A DNA stretch of 64,000 nucleotides from Acidovorax radicis N35 (GCF_000204195.1 NZ_AFBG01000025.1:62001-126000); one strand, 5' to 3'. Shown: positions 34,959 to 44,240, numbered from the stretch's first letter. The notes: generated by a model not told the origin, from the letters alone. Translations and numbers: made by a program.

Positions 34959-35623
34959 GGGGGCAGTGTAGTGGGGGGTGCCTCTCATGGTGGCGACGGG
35001 CCGTCACGCGGTTTTATCGGCCAGGTAAAGCTTCCGTAAAGCAAATCCCGGCGTGCCGTGCCTGGACGGGAGCCAACGGTCAGTGGAGCGCAATAAAAAA
35101 AGCTCCCCTGGGGGAGCGTGAAAACGTGCCCTTGGCAGCACGGGTTGGATGCAGTCCGGTGACAAGCCCCGCTGGATGCACATGAGCCTCCAGGCTTTGG
35201 CGTCCAAGTGCCTCGCAGAAGTTGTTGTGCATGTGGTTTTGCCGATGACCATCGTGCCGCTCCGCGCCGCCTTTGCATCTGGAGCAGATGTGCCGGGACG
35301 GCCTTTGATGGATGAAGCACCACTGCGGGTCACGGCCGTTGGCGACAAGGCTCCGCCAGGCGTGCCCTTGGTCACCCGTTGATCTGACTTTCTCCAAACC
35401 ACGAAATGTGCGCATGCCATGAACATGGGAGCTGCGGCTTCTTGTGCGTCCCCTGCTTTGCCTCTACGCTTAAGCGCATGAAAATCGTCTTCACCTCCTA
35501 CATGGACGCGGCGAACCCCCTGGATTCAATGCGTGGGCCGCAGGCCAGGGATGTGCGGCAAGAGGGCGCTGAAATGGCGGCGAATGGGGCTTTGCAGCCA
35601 GAGACCAAGGCTCGGGCCCCCGC
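34959..35623. other. Gene-poor 665-bp region
   Basis: No frame here has clear homology or the strong third-position GC of its neighbours. Frames open on both strands (77 aa on +, 111 and 140 aa on -) conflict with each other. A minus-strand terminator-like hairpin lies at about 35,095-35,117. The 111-residue minus frame (35,080-35,415) contains a Cys-x2-Cys pair (ICSRCKGG) and His-rich stretch, but its end lies in the terminator. It may be a small-RNA locus or a decayed gene. Confidence 0.4.
35095..35117 (-). terminator. Intrinsic terminator reading leftward
   Basis: On the minus strand: GCTCCC, CAGG loop, GGGAGC, then TTTTTTT. It would stop a transcript coming from the right. No recognised minus-strand gene lies there, so what it terminates is unclear. 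Confidence 0.7.
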
Positions 35624-36304
35624 ATGAAATCCTCCGAGCACCGCTCCGCCGTGCAAGACCTGGGCATCTCCGTCGCTATCGTGGAAGACGACCCGCGCAC
35701 CCGTGAGCGCTTTGCACGGGCGCTCGCGCGTGCAAAGCGCCTGTGTCTGGCCTATGCCGCGGCCACAGTGAGCGAGATGGTCGCCTGGTTGCGCGAGAAC
35801 AGTGTGGATGTGCTCCTGGTGGATCTCGGTCTGCCGGATGGATCGGGTCTGGAAGTGATCCGCCAGTGCCAGAAATTGTCTCCAGGTACCGAGATCATGG
35901 TCATCACCATGTTTGGCGACGAGGCGAACATGATGCGCGCTTTCGAGGCGGGCGCACGCGGCTACCTGCTCAAGGATGGCACCGAAGACGATCTGGCGGA
36001 ACATGTGCTGAGCCTCAACGCAGGGGGTTCCCCGATGACGCCCATCATTGCGCGTCAGCTGCTGGCCCGGCTGTCCCCTGTGCCCTTGCCACAGGGGCCA
36101 TTGCCAGTCGCCGAAACCTTGACGGTGCGCGAGAGGGAAATTCTGGCCAAACTCGCACGCGGATTTACCTATGCCGAAGCCGCAGAGATCCTTGGCATCG
36201 CGCCGTCCACCGTCCAATCCCATGTCAAGAATATCTACAACAAATTGGCCGTTCACTCAAAGACGGAAGCGATTTTTGAGGCACGACAGCTGGGGCTGTT
36301 GTAG
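35624..36304 (+). CDS. NarL/LuxR-type response regulator
   Basis: This 226-residue protein has a receiver domain with Glu21-Asp22-Asp23 and phospho-acceptor Asp67 in VLLVDLGLPDGSG. A LuxR helix-turn-helix at about 164-224 contains LTVREREILAKLARGFTYAEAAEILGIAPSTVQSHVKNIYNKL. Its partner is the sensor kinase that starts just after it on the same strand. Target genes cannot be read from the sequence. Confidence 0.93.
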   Translation: MKSSEHRSAVQDLGISVAIVEDDPRTRERFARALARAKRLCLAYAAATVSEMVAWLRENSVDVLLVDLGLPDGSGLEVIRQCQKLSPGTEIMVITMFGDEANMMRAFEAGARGYLLKDGTEDDLAEHVLSLNAGGSPMTPIIARQLLARLSPVPLPQGPLPVAETLTVREREILAKLARGFTYAEAAEILGIAPSTVQSHVKNIYNKLAVHSKTEAIFEARQLGLL

Positions 36305-36317
36305 CAAGCTCCCGTGC

Positions 36318-38204
36318 TTGGGGCGTGCGTGGGCATGGCGTGTGGTGGTGGCTTTGTCGATGCTTCTGTGCAGCGCGGTGCAGGCGCAGGTGGGTGCGGA
36401 CACGATTGACATTGCGCAGGCGTACCTGGAGCCGGAGGGGGCTCCGGCCTGGTCAGGACAGGTGAAACTTCCTCATCTTTGGGACAAGGCCTATCCAGGG
36501 CTGGCAGGGCGCGCCCGCTACCAGCTCGTCCTGCCCCCGGTCGCCCCGGACGGCGTGCTGCGGGGTCTTTATTTCCCTCGTGTGGGAAACCAGGTGGAAA
36601 TATATGTGGGGGGTGATCTGATAGCGCATCGCGGCGTTCTCGGAGACAGCCGCAACGATGCAACCAAGGCGCCGCTGTGGGTGCCTGTACCTACAAGCCT
36701 CCTTTCCAGCACCGCTTCCACGGCGCTGGAGGTGCGTGTGGCGGTGCAACCCGTACGTTGGGGAGGGTTGGCCGCGCCACGTTTCGGGCCAGAGGCCACG
36801 TTGCTGCCGCAATACCGCGAGCGCTATATCTGGCGGCAGTGGGGCGCGGTGGCCGTGGTGTTTGCGCTGGCACTCACGGGCGTGGTTGCCGGGGGGCTGT
36901 GGCACCTGAATCGCGAGCCTGTGTATGGCTATTTTGCGCTTTGCGCGCCGTTCGGGATGCTGCGGTATGGCGATCGGCTGTGGGAGACATCCCCCCTGGG
37001 GTGGCCGCTATGGGGCGGCATCGTGGCTTTCTCGTTGACGGTTCACATGCTGTTGTTGGTGCGCTTCGCCTTGGCGCTGGTGGGCCGGGACGGTGTGGGG
37101 GCCAGGCGGGGCTTTTGGATGCTGCTGGCCGCCGAGGCGTCACTGGTCGTGGGGGGCTTTGGGTTTGGGCAGCCCTGGTGCTGGACTGCCGCCCTGGCAC
37201 TGCTGTTTGTGCCTGCATTCTGGGCGTATGCCGTTGCGGCACGAGAGGCGCTGGTGGCCCGGCAGCCAGAAGCCATCGCGTTGTGTCTTGCCAGCTTTAT
37301 TCCCATCGGCGCAGGACTTTACGATTTCCTGGAAATTCGGGTGTCCACAGAAAGTGTGGGCCGTTCTTCTTATCTGCCACTGGCCACCATGCTGTTCGTG
37401 CTGCTCATGGGATGGCTCATCCTGAACCGCTACGCCCGGCAGGTGCGTGCCTACCAGGGCTTGAGCAATTCGCTGGACGAGAAGGTTCGCCAGCGCGAGC
37501 AGGAGCTGCAGGTCAGCTACGCCCTGTTGCAGCAGGAGCACGCCCAGCATGCCGCGCTCCTGGAGCGCCAGCGCATCATGCGCGACATTCACGACGGCGT
37601 GGGTTCGCAACTGGTGGGGTTGCTCAGCCTCATTGGCAAAGGCCGCACCAACGCCCAGCTGCGCGAGCACGCGAATGCTGCGCTGGATGAACTGCGCATG
37701 GCCGTGGATGCCATCCAGCCGGTGGGTGGTGATCTGGCTACGGTACTGGCCACGCTGCGCTACCGGATGCAACCGCGCCTGGCGGCCACAGGCATCCAGG
37801 TGGATTGGCAGGTGGAGGAGCTCCCCGCCCTAGAAAGTCTCACGCCGCACATGGTGCTGCAGATCCAACGCCTCCTGCTGGAGGCATTCACCAACGTGCT
37901 GCGGCACGCGCAGGCCAGCACCGTGCGGGTGAGTGCCCGCCATCAGGATGGGCCGGGCCAGCCGCCGCATCTGGTGCTGGAGATTGCCGACAACGGAGTC
38001 GGCATGGAGAGTTCGGCCCAGCTTGGAGGGCAGGGGCTGGCCAACATGCGGGCCAGGGCGCAGGCCATTGGCGCGCAGCTGGAGATCACGGCTGCGCCGG
38101 GTCAGGGGACCTGTGTGCGGGTGGCGTTGCCGATGGCGCCCGAACCCGTGCAGCCAGCCATACCAGCACCAGCACCGGCAGCCCCAGCATCGCGGTGGCC
38201 GTGA
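36318..38204 (+). CDS. Sensor histidine kinase with 7TM input module (NarX-type HisKA_3)
   Basis: The protein is about 628 residues. A signal-like hydrophobic N-terminus and a periplasmic domain of about 170 residues are followed by about seven helices (roughly 175-365), which resembles the 7TMR-DISM arrangement. A coiled-coil linker leads to HisKA_3 with His425 in RIMRDIHDGVGSQLVGLL. The ATPase domain contains NVLRHAQAS, DNGVGM and GGQGLANMRARA. It pairs with the NarL-type regulator before it. The start is uncertain: TTG 36,318 keeps a basic signal-peptide n-region, and GTG 36,342 is an alternative. Its last 119 bp are antisense to ampG. Confidence 0.85.
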   Translation: MGRAWAWRVVVALSMLLCSAVQAQVGADTIDIAQAYLEPEGAPAWSGQVKLPHLWDKAYPGLAGRARYQLVLPPVAPDGVLRGLYFPRVGNQVEIYVGGDLIAHRGVLGDSRNDATKAPLWVPVPTSLLSSTASTALEVRVAVQPVRWGGLAAPRFGPEATLLPQYRERYIWRQWGAVAVVFALALTGVVAGGLWHLNREPVYGYFALCAPFGMLRYGDRLWETSPLGWPLWGGIVAFSLTVHMLLLVRFALALVGRDGVGARRGFWMLLAAEASLVVGGFGFGQPWCWTAALALLFVPAFWAYAVAAREALVARQPEAIALCLASFIPIGAGLYDFLEIRVSTESVGRSSYLPLATMLFVLLMGWLILNRYARQVRAYQGLSNSLDEKVRQREQELQVSYALLQQEHAQHAALLERQRIMRDIHDGVGSQLVGLLSLIGKGRTNAQLREHANAALDELRMAVDAIQPVGGDLATVLATLRYRMQPRLAATGIQVDWQVEELPALESLTPHMVLQIQRLLLEAFTNVLRHAQASTVRVSARHQDGPGQPPHLVLEIADNGVGMESSAQLGGQGLANMRARAQAIGAQLEITAAPGQGTCVRVALPMAPEPVQPAIPAPAPAAPASRWP

Positions 38205-39774
38205 AGAAGTGCGCGTAGCCGAAGGCATTCACATAGTCGCCCGAGAAGCCCGCTACAAATTTGGGCAGCAGCAGCATCATCGAGCTGAACAGTGCGTACT
38301 GCGTGGCCGAGTAGCTGACGTTGGTCAGGCTCGACAGGTAGGCGATGAACGCGGCCGAGGCAATCCCGCTGGCCAGGTTGTCGGCCGAGACCACGGCGAT
38401 CAGCGCGGTCACATCGTGCCCGTGGCCCGCCAGCCAGGCGAACAGCAGGTTGCTGGCGGCGCTCAGGATGGCGCCCAGCATCAGGATGCGCATCACGCCA
38501 AAACGCATCGACAGCACGCCGCCCACGAAAGCACCGGCCAGCGTCATGATCACGCCGTACACCTTGGTGACGGCGGCCACCTCGTCCTTGGTGAAGCCCA
38601 TGTCCACATAGAACGGGTTGGCCATGATGCCCATGACCACATCGCTGATGCGGTAGACGGCGATGAGCGCGAGGATGAGGATGGCTTGTTTGCCATAGCG
38701 CTGAACGAAGTCCTTGAAGGGGTAAAACACCGCGATTTCCAGCCAGGCCAACGAAGGGCGCAGCGCCGCTGGTGCGGGCACCCGAACGTTCTTGCGTGCC
38801 AGAGAGCGCAGCAGATATCCGAGCACAAGCAGGGTCAAACCGGTGCTGGCAACGTCCGCGACTAGCCCAAGCCACCGGGGCGGCGCCAATGAATACACCA
38901 GCAGCATTGGCAACTTTCCAAACCTGATCGCCACCGCCACCATGGGCACCACCAATAGGGCCCAAAGCGGCACGCCCTTGAGCGCCAGCCGCGTGATGGC
39001 CTGACTCAGCTCCAGTCGTTCTTCGGAGGCGGCCCGCGGCGCTGGCTCGCGCGAGAACAGGACCGTAACCACGCCCACGGCCATGGAGGCGGCCATCACG
39101 AGGTAGGCCTTCAGCCATGCGCTGTTCTGGTACGCCGCCGCGCCCTGCAACATGGCCTGGCCCACGGCGGGCGCGACCTCGGCGCGCGCCGCAATCCACA
39201 ACACGCCCGCACCGGCCCAGATCATGGCCAGGCGGTAGCCTGTCTGGTACGAGGCTGCCAGCGCGGCCTGGTGATTGGCGTCGGCAGATTCGATGCGAAA
39301 CGCATCCAACGCAATGTCCTGCGTGGCTGAGCCAAACGCCACCGCGAGCGCGCACCACACGATGGGTCCCAGCGTCTGGCGCGGGTCGGCCAGCGCCATG
39401 CCGATGAGCCCGCCTACGATGAGTGCCTGCGACAGCAGCAGCCAGCTGCGGCGGCGCCCCAGCGCCTGGGTGAGCAGCGGGATCGGCATGCGGTCCACCA
39501 GCGGCGCCCACACCCACTTGAAGCCGTAGGCCAGGCCCACCCAGCTCAGATACCCAATGGTGCTGCGGTCAATGCCCGCTTCGCGCAGGCGAAAGCTCAG
39601 CGTGCCCAGCACCAGCAGCAATGGCAGCCCGGCGGAGAACCCGAGCGTGAGCATGCGCAGGCTGGCGGGCTCCAGGTACACGCGCAGCGTCTGCAGCCAG
39701 GGCGTGCGCGGGGGCTTGTCCGGGGCGGTGCTGGGTGCGAGGCTGGGGCGGGAAGATGTGGAGGTGTCTGACAT
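38086..39774 (-). CDS. ampG: AmpG-family muropeptide permease
   Basis: This 562-residue MFS protein has about fourteen helices with the AmpG features YLEPASLRMLTLGFSAGLPLLLVLGTLSFRLREAGI, YGFKWVWAPLVDR and GSATQDIALDAFRIE. AmpG imports GlcNAc-anhydro-MurNAc peptides for cell-wall recycling. Two central helices beyond the usual twelve fit AmpG proteins. ATG 39,774 is used; the frame extends upstream without support. Its 3' end overlaps the sensor kinase gene by 119 bp. Confidence 0.88.
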   Translation of the reverse strand: MSDTSTSSRPSLAPSTAPDKPPRTPWLQTLRVYLEPASLRMLTLGFSAGLPLLLVLGTLSFRLREAGIDRSTIGYLSWVGLAYGFKWVWAPLVDRMPIPLLTQALGRRRSWLLLSQALIVGGLIGMALADPRQTLGPIVWCALAVAFGSATQDIALDAFRIESADANHQAALAASYQTGYRLAMIWAGAGVLWIAARAEVAPAVGQAMLQGAAAYQNSAWLKAYLVMAASMAVGVVTVLFSREPAPRAASEERLELSQAITRLALKGVPLWALLVVPMVAVAIRFGKLPMLLVYSLAPPRWLGLVADVASTGLTLLVLGYLLRSLARKNVRVPAPAALRPSLAWLEIAVFYPFKDFVQRYGKQAILILALIAVYRISDVVMGIMANPFYVDMGFTKDEVAAVTKVYGVIMTLAGAFVGGVLSMRFGVMRILMLGAILSAASNLLFAWLAGHGHDVTALIAVVSADNLASGIASAAFIAYLSSLTNVSYSATQYALFSSMMLLLPKFVAGFSGDYVNAFGYAHFFTATAMLGLPVLVLVWLAARVRAPSATPPAHRSPDPAQP

Positions 39775-39904
39775 GGGCGAGCGTGGGTTTTGTCTATCAT
39801 CGCCGACGCACCCTTGTAGCCAGTCTGTCGGCCTCCATCTGCGCAGCAGACTCTGGTGTGTTGTGTGCCAGCGCTGCTCATTATTCCTTTTGGGATTGCC
39901 TTGT

Positions 39905-40753
39905 ATGTGTCTTTTCTGCCCCGCTCCCTCTGTTGCGCCGTCGTCCCCATGGTCGGCGCGCCGCGCCTTCCTGCTGGCAGCAGGTGTCAGCGCTGCGGCG
40001 CCGGTGCTGGCGCAGGTGGATGTGGGTACCGCGTCCAGCCTGCGCAAGCTGGTGCCCGCCGAGACGCTGGAAAACTCTGCGGCCCAGCAGTACCAGCAGA
40101 TGCTGCAGCAGGCCAAGGCCAAACGTGCGCTGGCGCCCGACAACCACCCGCAGCTGCAGCGCCTGCACGCCATTGCCAAGCGGCTGATCCCGCACGCCAC
40201 GCCCTGGAACGAGCGCGCCAGGCAGTGGCGCTGGGAGGTCAACCTCATTGGCAGCCAGCAGATCAACGCGTTCTGCATGCCCGGCGGCAAGATTGCGTTC
40301 TATACCGGCATCCTCGACCAGCTCAAACTCACCGACGACGAAGCCGCGATGATCATGGGCCACGAAATGGCCCACGCGCTGCGCGAGCATGCGCGTGAGC
40401 GCATCGCCAAGACGCAGGGCACCAACCTGGCGCTGCGCCTGGGCTCGCAGCTGCTCGGCCTGGGAGACCTGGGCAATGCGGCTGCCAGCCTGGGCGGGCA
40501 ACTGCTCACGTTGCAGTTCAGCCGGTCGGACGAGACCGATGCCGACCTGGTGGGGCTGGAGCTGGCCGCCCGCGCGGGCTACCAGCCTTCGGCGGCCGTG
40601 AGCCTGTGGCAAAAGATGGGCAACGCCAGCGGCAACAAGCAGGGCGGGCTGGCCTTCCTCTCCACCCACCCCTCGGGTCCGGCGCGCATCAAGGAATTGG
40701 AAATGAACGTGCCGAAGGTGCAGGGCCTCTACCAAGCCGCCCAACGCGGCTGA
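39905..40753 (+). CDS. M48-family metalloprotease
   Basis: This 282-residue protein has a signal peptide with a twin-arginine start (SARRAFLLAAGVSAAAPVLAQ). The zinc site is His153-Glu-Met-Ala-His157 with Glu210 in SDETDADLVGLEL as third ligand. The C-terminal segment LAFLSTHPSGPARIKELE is typical of Oma1/YggG-like periplasmic peptidases, which take part in outer-membrane quality control. The frame extends upstream; ATG 39,905 is 24 codons ahead of the hydrophobic core. It is divergent from ampG. Confidence 0.88.
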   Translation: MCLFCPAPSVAPSSPWSARRAFLLAAGVSAAAPVLAQVDVGTASSLRKLVPAETLENSAAQQYQQMLQQAKAKRALAPDNHPQLQRLHAIAKRLIPHATPWNERARQWRWEVNLIGSQQINAFCMPGGKIAFYTGILDQLKLTDDEAAMIMGHEMAHALREHARERIAKTQGTNLALRLGSQLLGLGDLGNAAASLGGQLLTLQFSRSDETDADLVGLELAARAGYQPSAAVSLWQKMGNASGNKQGGLAFLSTHPSGPARIKELEMNVPKVQGLYQAAQRG

Positions 40754-40778
40754 CCTGTCGGGCGCCCCTGTGTGCCTG

Positions 40779-40852
40779 GATCTATCAAATTTGATAGCTG
40801 CCAGCGCTTGCTGAATAGGCGCTAGGGCCTGATTTTGTTCAAATTTCTGGCG
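40779..40852 (+). repeat. Family A interspersed inverted repeat
   Basis: CTATCAAATTTGATAGCTG, CCAGCGCTTGCTGAATAGG, CGCTAGGGCCTGATTTTG, TTCAAATTTC. It overlaps the 3' end of the DUF2218 gene region, between convergent genes. Confidence 0.75.
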
Positions 40853-41159
40853 CGACGCCAGCGCCTGGGCCGGTCTGCGCCGGCTGCCAGCACACGGCCA
40901 TGGGGCTCTTGCGCGAGAACAGCTCCACATGCGAGTCGATGGCGAACTGCACGCGCGCCAGGCTGGCATCGTCCTCGGCGCTGCAGTCGAAACGCAAGGC
41001 CTCGGTATCCGCGCGCAACACGCACAGGCCCCAGGGAAAGTGGGCCTCGCCATGGTGTGCGTCGTAGGTCACGCGGATCTTGCGGGTGAAGTGGTAACAC
41101 AGGCGCTGCAGGTAGCGGCTGGCCTCGGTGGTGGGCAGGTGGCCCTGGCGTTGCATCAT
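40839..41159 (-). CDS. DUF2218 protein
   Basis: This 106-residue cytoplasmic protein has the DUF2218 pattern: YLQRLCYHFTRKIRVTYDAHHGEAHFPWGLCVLRADTEALRFDCSAEDDASLARVQFAIDSHVELFSRK. Such proteins are often encoded next to iron or siderophore transporters; the role is unproven. Its start overlaps the stop of the upstream ATPase gene (ATGA), so it is translationally coupled to the siderophore transporter genes. Confidence 0.88.
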   Translation of the reverse strand: MMQRQGHLPTTEASRYLQRLCYHFTRKIRVTYDAHHGEAHFPWGLCVLRADTEALRFDCSAEDDASLARVQFAIDSHVELFSRKSPMAVCWQPAQTGPGAGVAPEI

Positions 41160-41977
41160 GGGTGCGGGGATGTTGTTGTGGGGGAAAAGGGTTCGGACAG
41201 TGGCAGCGCTGCATCGGCCAACACCAGCAAATTGCCTTTCGAGCAGCGCTCCACGCGGGCCTCGACGCCATAGGCACGCTGCAGCAGGGCAGGGGTGAGC
41301 ACCTGCGCGGGCTCGCCGGCAGCCAGCACCGTGCCGCCGCCCAGCACCAGCACGTGCTGGCAAAAGCGCAGGGCCAGGTTCAGGTCGTGCACGGCCACCA
41401 GGCCGATCGCGCCCTGCTGCTGCACCATGGCGCGCACGGCCTGCAGCACCTGCAGCTGCCAGCGCAGGTCGAGGGCGCTGGTGGGTTCGTCCAGCAGCAG
41501 CAGGCGCGGCGCGCGCACGATGACCTGGGCCAGACCCACCATCTGGCGCTGGCCGCCCGACAGTTCGTCGAGCCGGCGCAGCGCCAGCGCCTGCAGCCCC
41601 AGCGCCGCCACCACCGACTCGATGGCCGCCTCGCGCTGCGCGGTGCTCCATTCGCTGCGGCTGGCGCGCAGGGCGCTCTGCCAGGTCTCGTAGGCCACGA
41701 GCGAGGTGCTCTGCGGCAGTGCCTGGGGCAGGTAGCCCACGAGGCGCAGGCGTTCGCGCGGGGCCAGCATGGCCAGGTCGGTCCCTTCCAGCAGCACGCG
41801 CCCCTGTGCGGGCCGCAGCCCGGCCACGGCCTTGAGCAGCGTGGACTTGCCCACGGCATTGGGGCCCACCACGGCCACCAAGGTGCCGGCGGGCACGCAA
41901 GGCAGGTCCACGCCCTGCAGCACGGCCCGGCCGGGGTAGCCAGCGGTGAGTTGTTCGAGGGTCAGGCCTGTTGTCAT
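41156..41977 (-). CDS. Iron-siderophore ABC transporter ATP-binding protein (FecE/FepC type)
   Basis: This 273-residue protein has Walker A GPNAVGKST (38-46; Ala in place of the usual Gly), the signature LSGGQRQM (139-146), Walker B LLLLDEPTS (159-167), and the switch His in AVHDLNLAL. It powers import of ferric siderophores through the permease encoded upstream. A spacer with a family B repeat separates it from the permease gene. Confidence 0.93.
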   Translation of the reverse strand: MTTGLTLEQLTAGYPGRAVLQGVDLPCVPAGTLVAVVGPNAVGKSTLLKAVAGLRPAQGRVLLEGTDLAMLAPRERLRLVGYLPQALPQSTSLVAYETWQSALRASRSEWSTAQREAAIESVVAALGLQALALRRLDELSGGQRQMVGLAQVIVRAPRLLLLDEPTSALDLRWQLQVLQAVRAMVQQQGAIGLVAVHDLNLALRFCQHVLVLGGGTVLAAGEPAQVLTPALLQRAYGVEARVERCSKGNLLVLADAALPLSEPFSPTTTSPHP

Positions 41978-42034
41978 ATCAAGCCTCCATGGCGCTACGC
42001 ACCCTCAGCAGCCAATGAAACTGACGCGGCCCAG

Positions 42035-42146
42035 GCCAGCGCCCCCGCGCAAGGGCCGCCCCGCCGCGCTGGGGGCGTCCCCCTCCCGCATTGCGCGGCA
42101 ATGTGAGAGAGGGGGAAGACGCGCAGCGGCTCAGGTGGTGCTTCAT
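42035..42146 (-). repeat. Family B GC-rich interspersed repeat, copy 5
   Basis: CCCCGCGCAAGGGCCGCCCC, GCCGCGCTGGGGGCGTCC, CCCTCCCGCATTGCGCGGC and GAGAGAGGGGGAAGACGCGC. It lies between the ATPase and permease genes of the siderophore transporter, inside the operon. Confidence 0.7.
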
Positions 42147-43189
42147 GCAGCCCTTCTTTGGCGCAGCACCAGCACCATGAACAGCGGCACGCCCACCAGC
42201 GCGGTGATGACGCCGATGGGCAGCACCACGCCGGGCACCAGCGCCTTGCTCAGGATGGACGCGAGCGACAGCATCAGCGCCCCGGCCAGCGCGCTGCCCG
42301 GCAGGTAGTAGCGGTGGTCTTCGCCCAGCAGCATGCGCGCGATGTGTGGTCCCACCAGGCCCACGAAGCCGATGGTGCCCACGAACGACAGGGCGGTGGC
42401 CGCCAGCAGGCTTACGCGCAGCAGTGTCACCAGGCGCAGCCGCTCCACCGCGATGCCGAAGCTGCGCGCCTGGTCCTCGCCCGCGCGCAGCGCCGTGAGG
42501 GCCCAGGCCTGGTGCGCCGACCAAAGCATGCACAGCGCCAGCACGGTGCCCACGATGCCGATCTTGGTCCAGGTGGCGCGGCCCAGGCTGCCCATGGTCC
42601 AGAACACGATCTGCTGCAGCGCGTTGCTGTCGGCAATGAACTGCAGCAGCCACAGCAGCGCCTCGAAGCTGAACAGCAGCGCGATGCCGAACAACACCAC
42701 CGTGTCCACGCTGGCGCCCTGGCGCCAGGCCAGCAGCTGGATCAACGCCGTGGCACACGCTGCTCCAGCAAAGGCGCACAGCGGCACCGCGAGGTTCTCG
42801 CCCCAGGCCAGCAGCGTGAAACCGCTGACCACGGCGGCTGACGCGCCCACCGCCGCAGCGGCCGACACGCCCAGCGTGAACGGGCTGGCCAGCGGGTTGT
42901 TGAGCGCGGTCTGCATCTCGGCCCCGGCCAGGCCCAGGCTGGCGCCCACCAGCACGGCCATCACTGCATAGGGCAGGCGCACTTCCCACAGGATGACCTG
43001 CTGCGCCTGCGGCAGGGCGTCGGGCGCGAAGAGGCCGCGCAGCACGTCGGCAAACGCGAAGGTGGAGGGCCCGAGTGCAATGTCGGCCACGACGCTGGCG
43101 CACAGCACGGCCAGCAAGGTGGCCAGCAGCAGCAGACGCCGGCGCACGAAATGCCCGTAGCGCTGCGCGAGCGAATCGGTGGAGGCCAT
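42143..43189 (-). CDS. FecCD-family iron-siderophore permease
   Basis: This 348-residue protein has about nine or ten helices with the FecCD signatures IRLPYAVMAVLVGASLGLAGAEMQTALNNPLASPFTLGVSAAAAVGA-like (here VRLPYAVM...) and VGTIGFVGLVGPHIARMLLGEDHRYYLPGSALAGA. It forms the inner-membrane channel for ferric siderophores with the FecE-type ATPase. Only one permease gene is present, so it probably acts as a homodimer. ATG 43,189 follows an alternative longer frame. Confidence 0.92.
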   Translation of the reverse strand: MASTDSLAQRYGHFVRRRLLLLATLLAVLCASVVADIALGPSTFAFADVLRGLFAPDALPQAQQVILWEVRLPYAVMAVLVGASLGLAGAEMQTALNNPLASPFTLGVSAAAAVGASAAVVSGFTLLAWGENLAVPLCAFAGAACATALIQLLAWRQGASVDTVVLFGIALLFSFEALLWLLQFIADSNALQQIVFWTMGSLGRATWTKIGIVGTVLALCMLWSAHQAWALTALRAGEDQARSFGIAVERLRLVTLLRVSLLAATALSFVGTIGFVGLVGPHIARMLLGEDHRYYLPGSALAGALMLSLASILSKALVPGVVLPIGVITALVGVPLFMVLVLRQRRAA

Positions 43190-43286
43190 GGCTACGGGCA
43201 AGGGAGAGGCAGTGGCTGGGTTCAACGGAGGCAATTCCGGTATAGGGCGTGTGGTGCGCGAAAGGGTTTCAGAGCGTCCGTGTTTT

Positions 43287-44240
43287 TCAGCGGGGCTGCT
43301 GGGCCAATGCCAGGGCGTCGATGAGCCCCGGGGCCATGGCGCTGCCATGGTCCAGGCCGGGCAGCATGGCCATGTCCACGCGCAGCTCGGGCCACTGCAG
43401 AGCGCCCAGCTGGTCGGCCAGCGCCAGGGTGCGCTCGACCATGCGGCGCTCGACCTGTATGGCAGCGCGGGCTGCGGTGGGTGCCGTCTGCGCCTGTTCC
43501 AGGCTGCCCACGCGCAGCAGCAACTGCGCCCGGAAGGGGCGCGGCGCCATCGCGTGGACCTGTGCGAACTGCCCGGCCGTGCGCAGAAGCTGTGCGCCGT
43601 TCCACCACACCGAGGGGCTGGTGGCTGCGTACCGCGTGAATTGCGCGGGGCGCGTGAACAGTGCGTGCAGCACCAGCAAGCCGCCGAACGAATGCCCGCT
43701 CAGGGTCTGGCGCTGCGGGTCAGTGGCAAAGGCATGCGCCACGCGCGGCTGCAACTCGCGCGCAATGAAGTCGAGCAGGATGTCAGCGCCGCCTGCTTCG
43801 GGTGTGGCCGTGCTGCCGGGCACGGGAGGTGTGTAGTCGCGCTGGCGTTCTGCCGGGTGGATCACGGCGTCACCAGGGTGGCCGATGCCGACCACGATGG
43901 TGCTGTCGGTGCCCATGTCTCCGGGCCTCCCCGCGCTGTTGCGGGCCAGCTGGGCCGCCAGTGCAAAGGCGGCGTTGCCGTCGAGCAGATACAGCACCGG
44001 GTACCCCGTGGCGGGCGCGGGGCCCGCAGGCTGCTGCACCCAGATGCGCCAGGTGCGGCCGCTGGCCGGGTCGCGCAGATCCTGCTGGTGCGTGCCCGGC
44101 AGCTGGGCGGGTGCTGCCTGCAGCAGCGGTGGCGCCGTAGCCTTGCCGTGGGCGCACCCACCCAGCAAGCCCAGGCTCGCACCGGCGCCTGCGGCAAGCA
44201 GTGCGCGGCGCGTACCCTGTGGTGACAGGGGCACGGGCAT
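43287..44240 (-). CDS. Lipoprotein alpha/beta esterase (Fes/IroE-like), siderophore-linked
   Basis: This 317-residue protein has a twin-Arg start and lipobox-like LLGGC (Cys29), so it is probably a membrane-anchored lipoprotein. The esterase core has Ser184 in LSGHSFGGLLV and a late His in LPGLDHGSAM. Similarity is to the IroE/BesA group of esterases that cleave catecholate or other ester siderophores. It sits between the binding protein gene (1-nt stop/start overlap) and the permease gene. A role in releasing iron or processing the siderophore in the periplasm is inferred. Confidence 0.82.
   Translation of the reverse strand: MPVPLSPQGTRRALLAAGAGASLGLLGGCAHGKATAPPLLQAAPAQLPGTHQQDLRDPASGRTWRIWVQQPAGPAPATGYPVLYLLDGNAAFALAAQLARNSAGRPGDMGTDSTIVVGIGHPGDAVIHPAERQRDYTPPVPGSTATPEAGGADILLDFIARELQPRVAHAFATDPQRQTLSGHSFGGLLVLHALFTRPAQFTRYAATSPSVWWNGAQLLRTAGQFAQVHAMAPRPFRAQLLLRVGSLEQAQTAPTAARAAIQVERRMVERTLALADQLGALQWPELRVDMAMLPGLDHGSAMAPGLIDALALAQQPR

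Noticed and set aside
35149-35382. 77-residue plus-strand frame in the gene-poor region
   Set aside because: It has no good ribosome-binding site, no family pattern and conflicts with equally open minus frames.
38102-39517. 471-residue minus-strand frame within ampG
   Set aside because: It is a shifted frame of ampG without hydrophobic segments or motifs.
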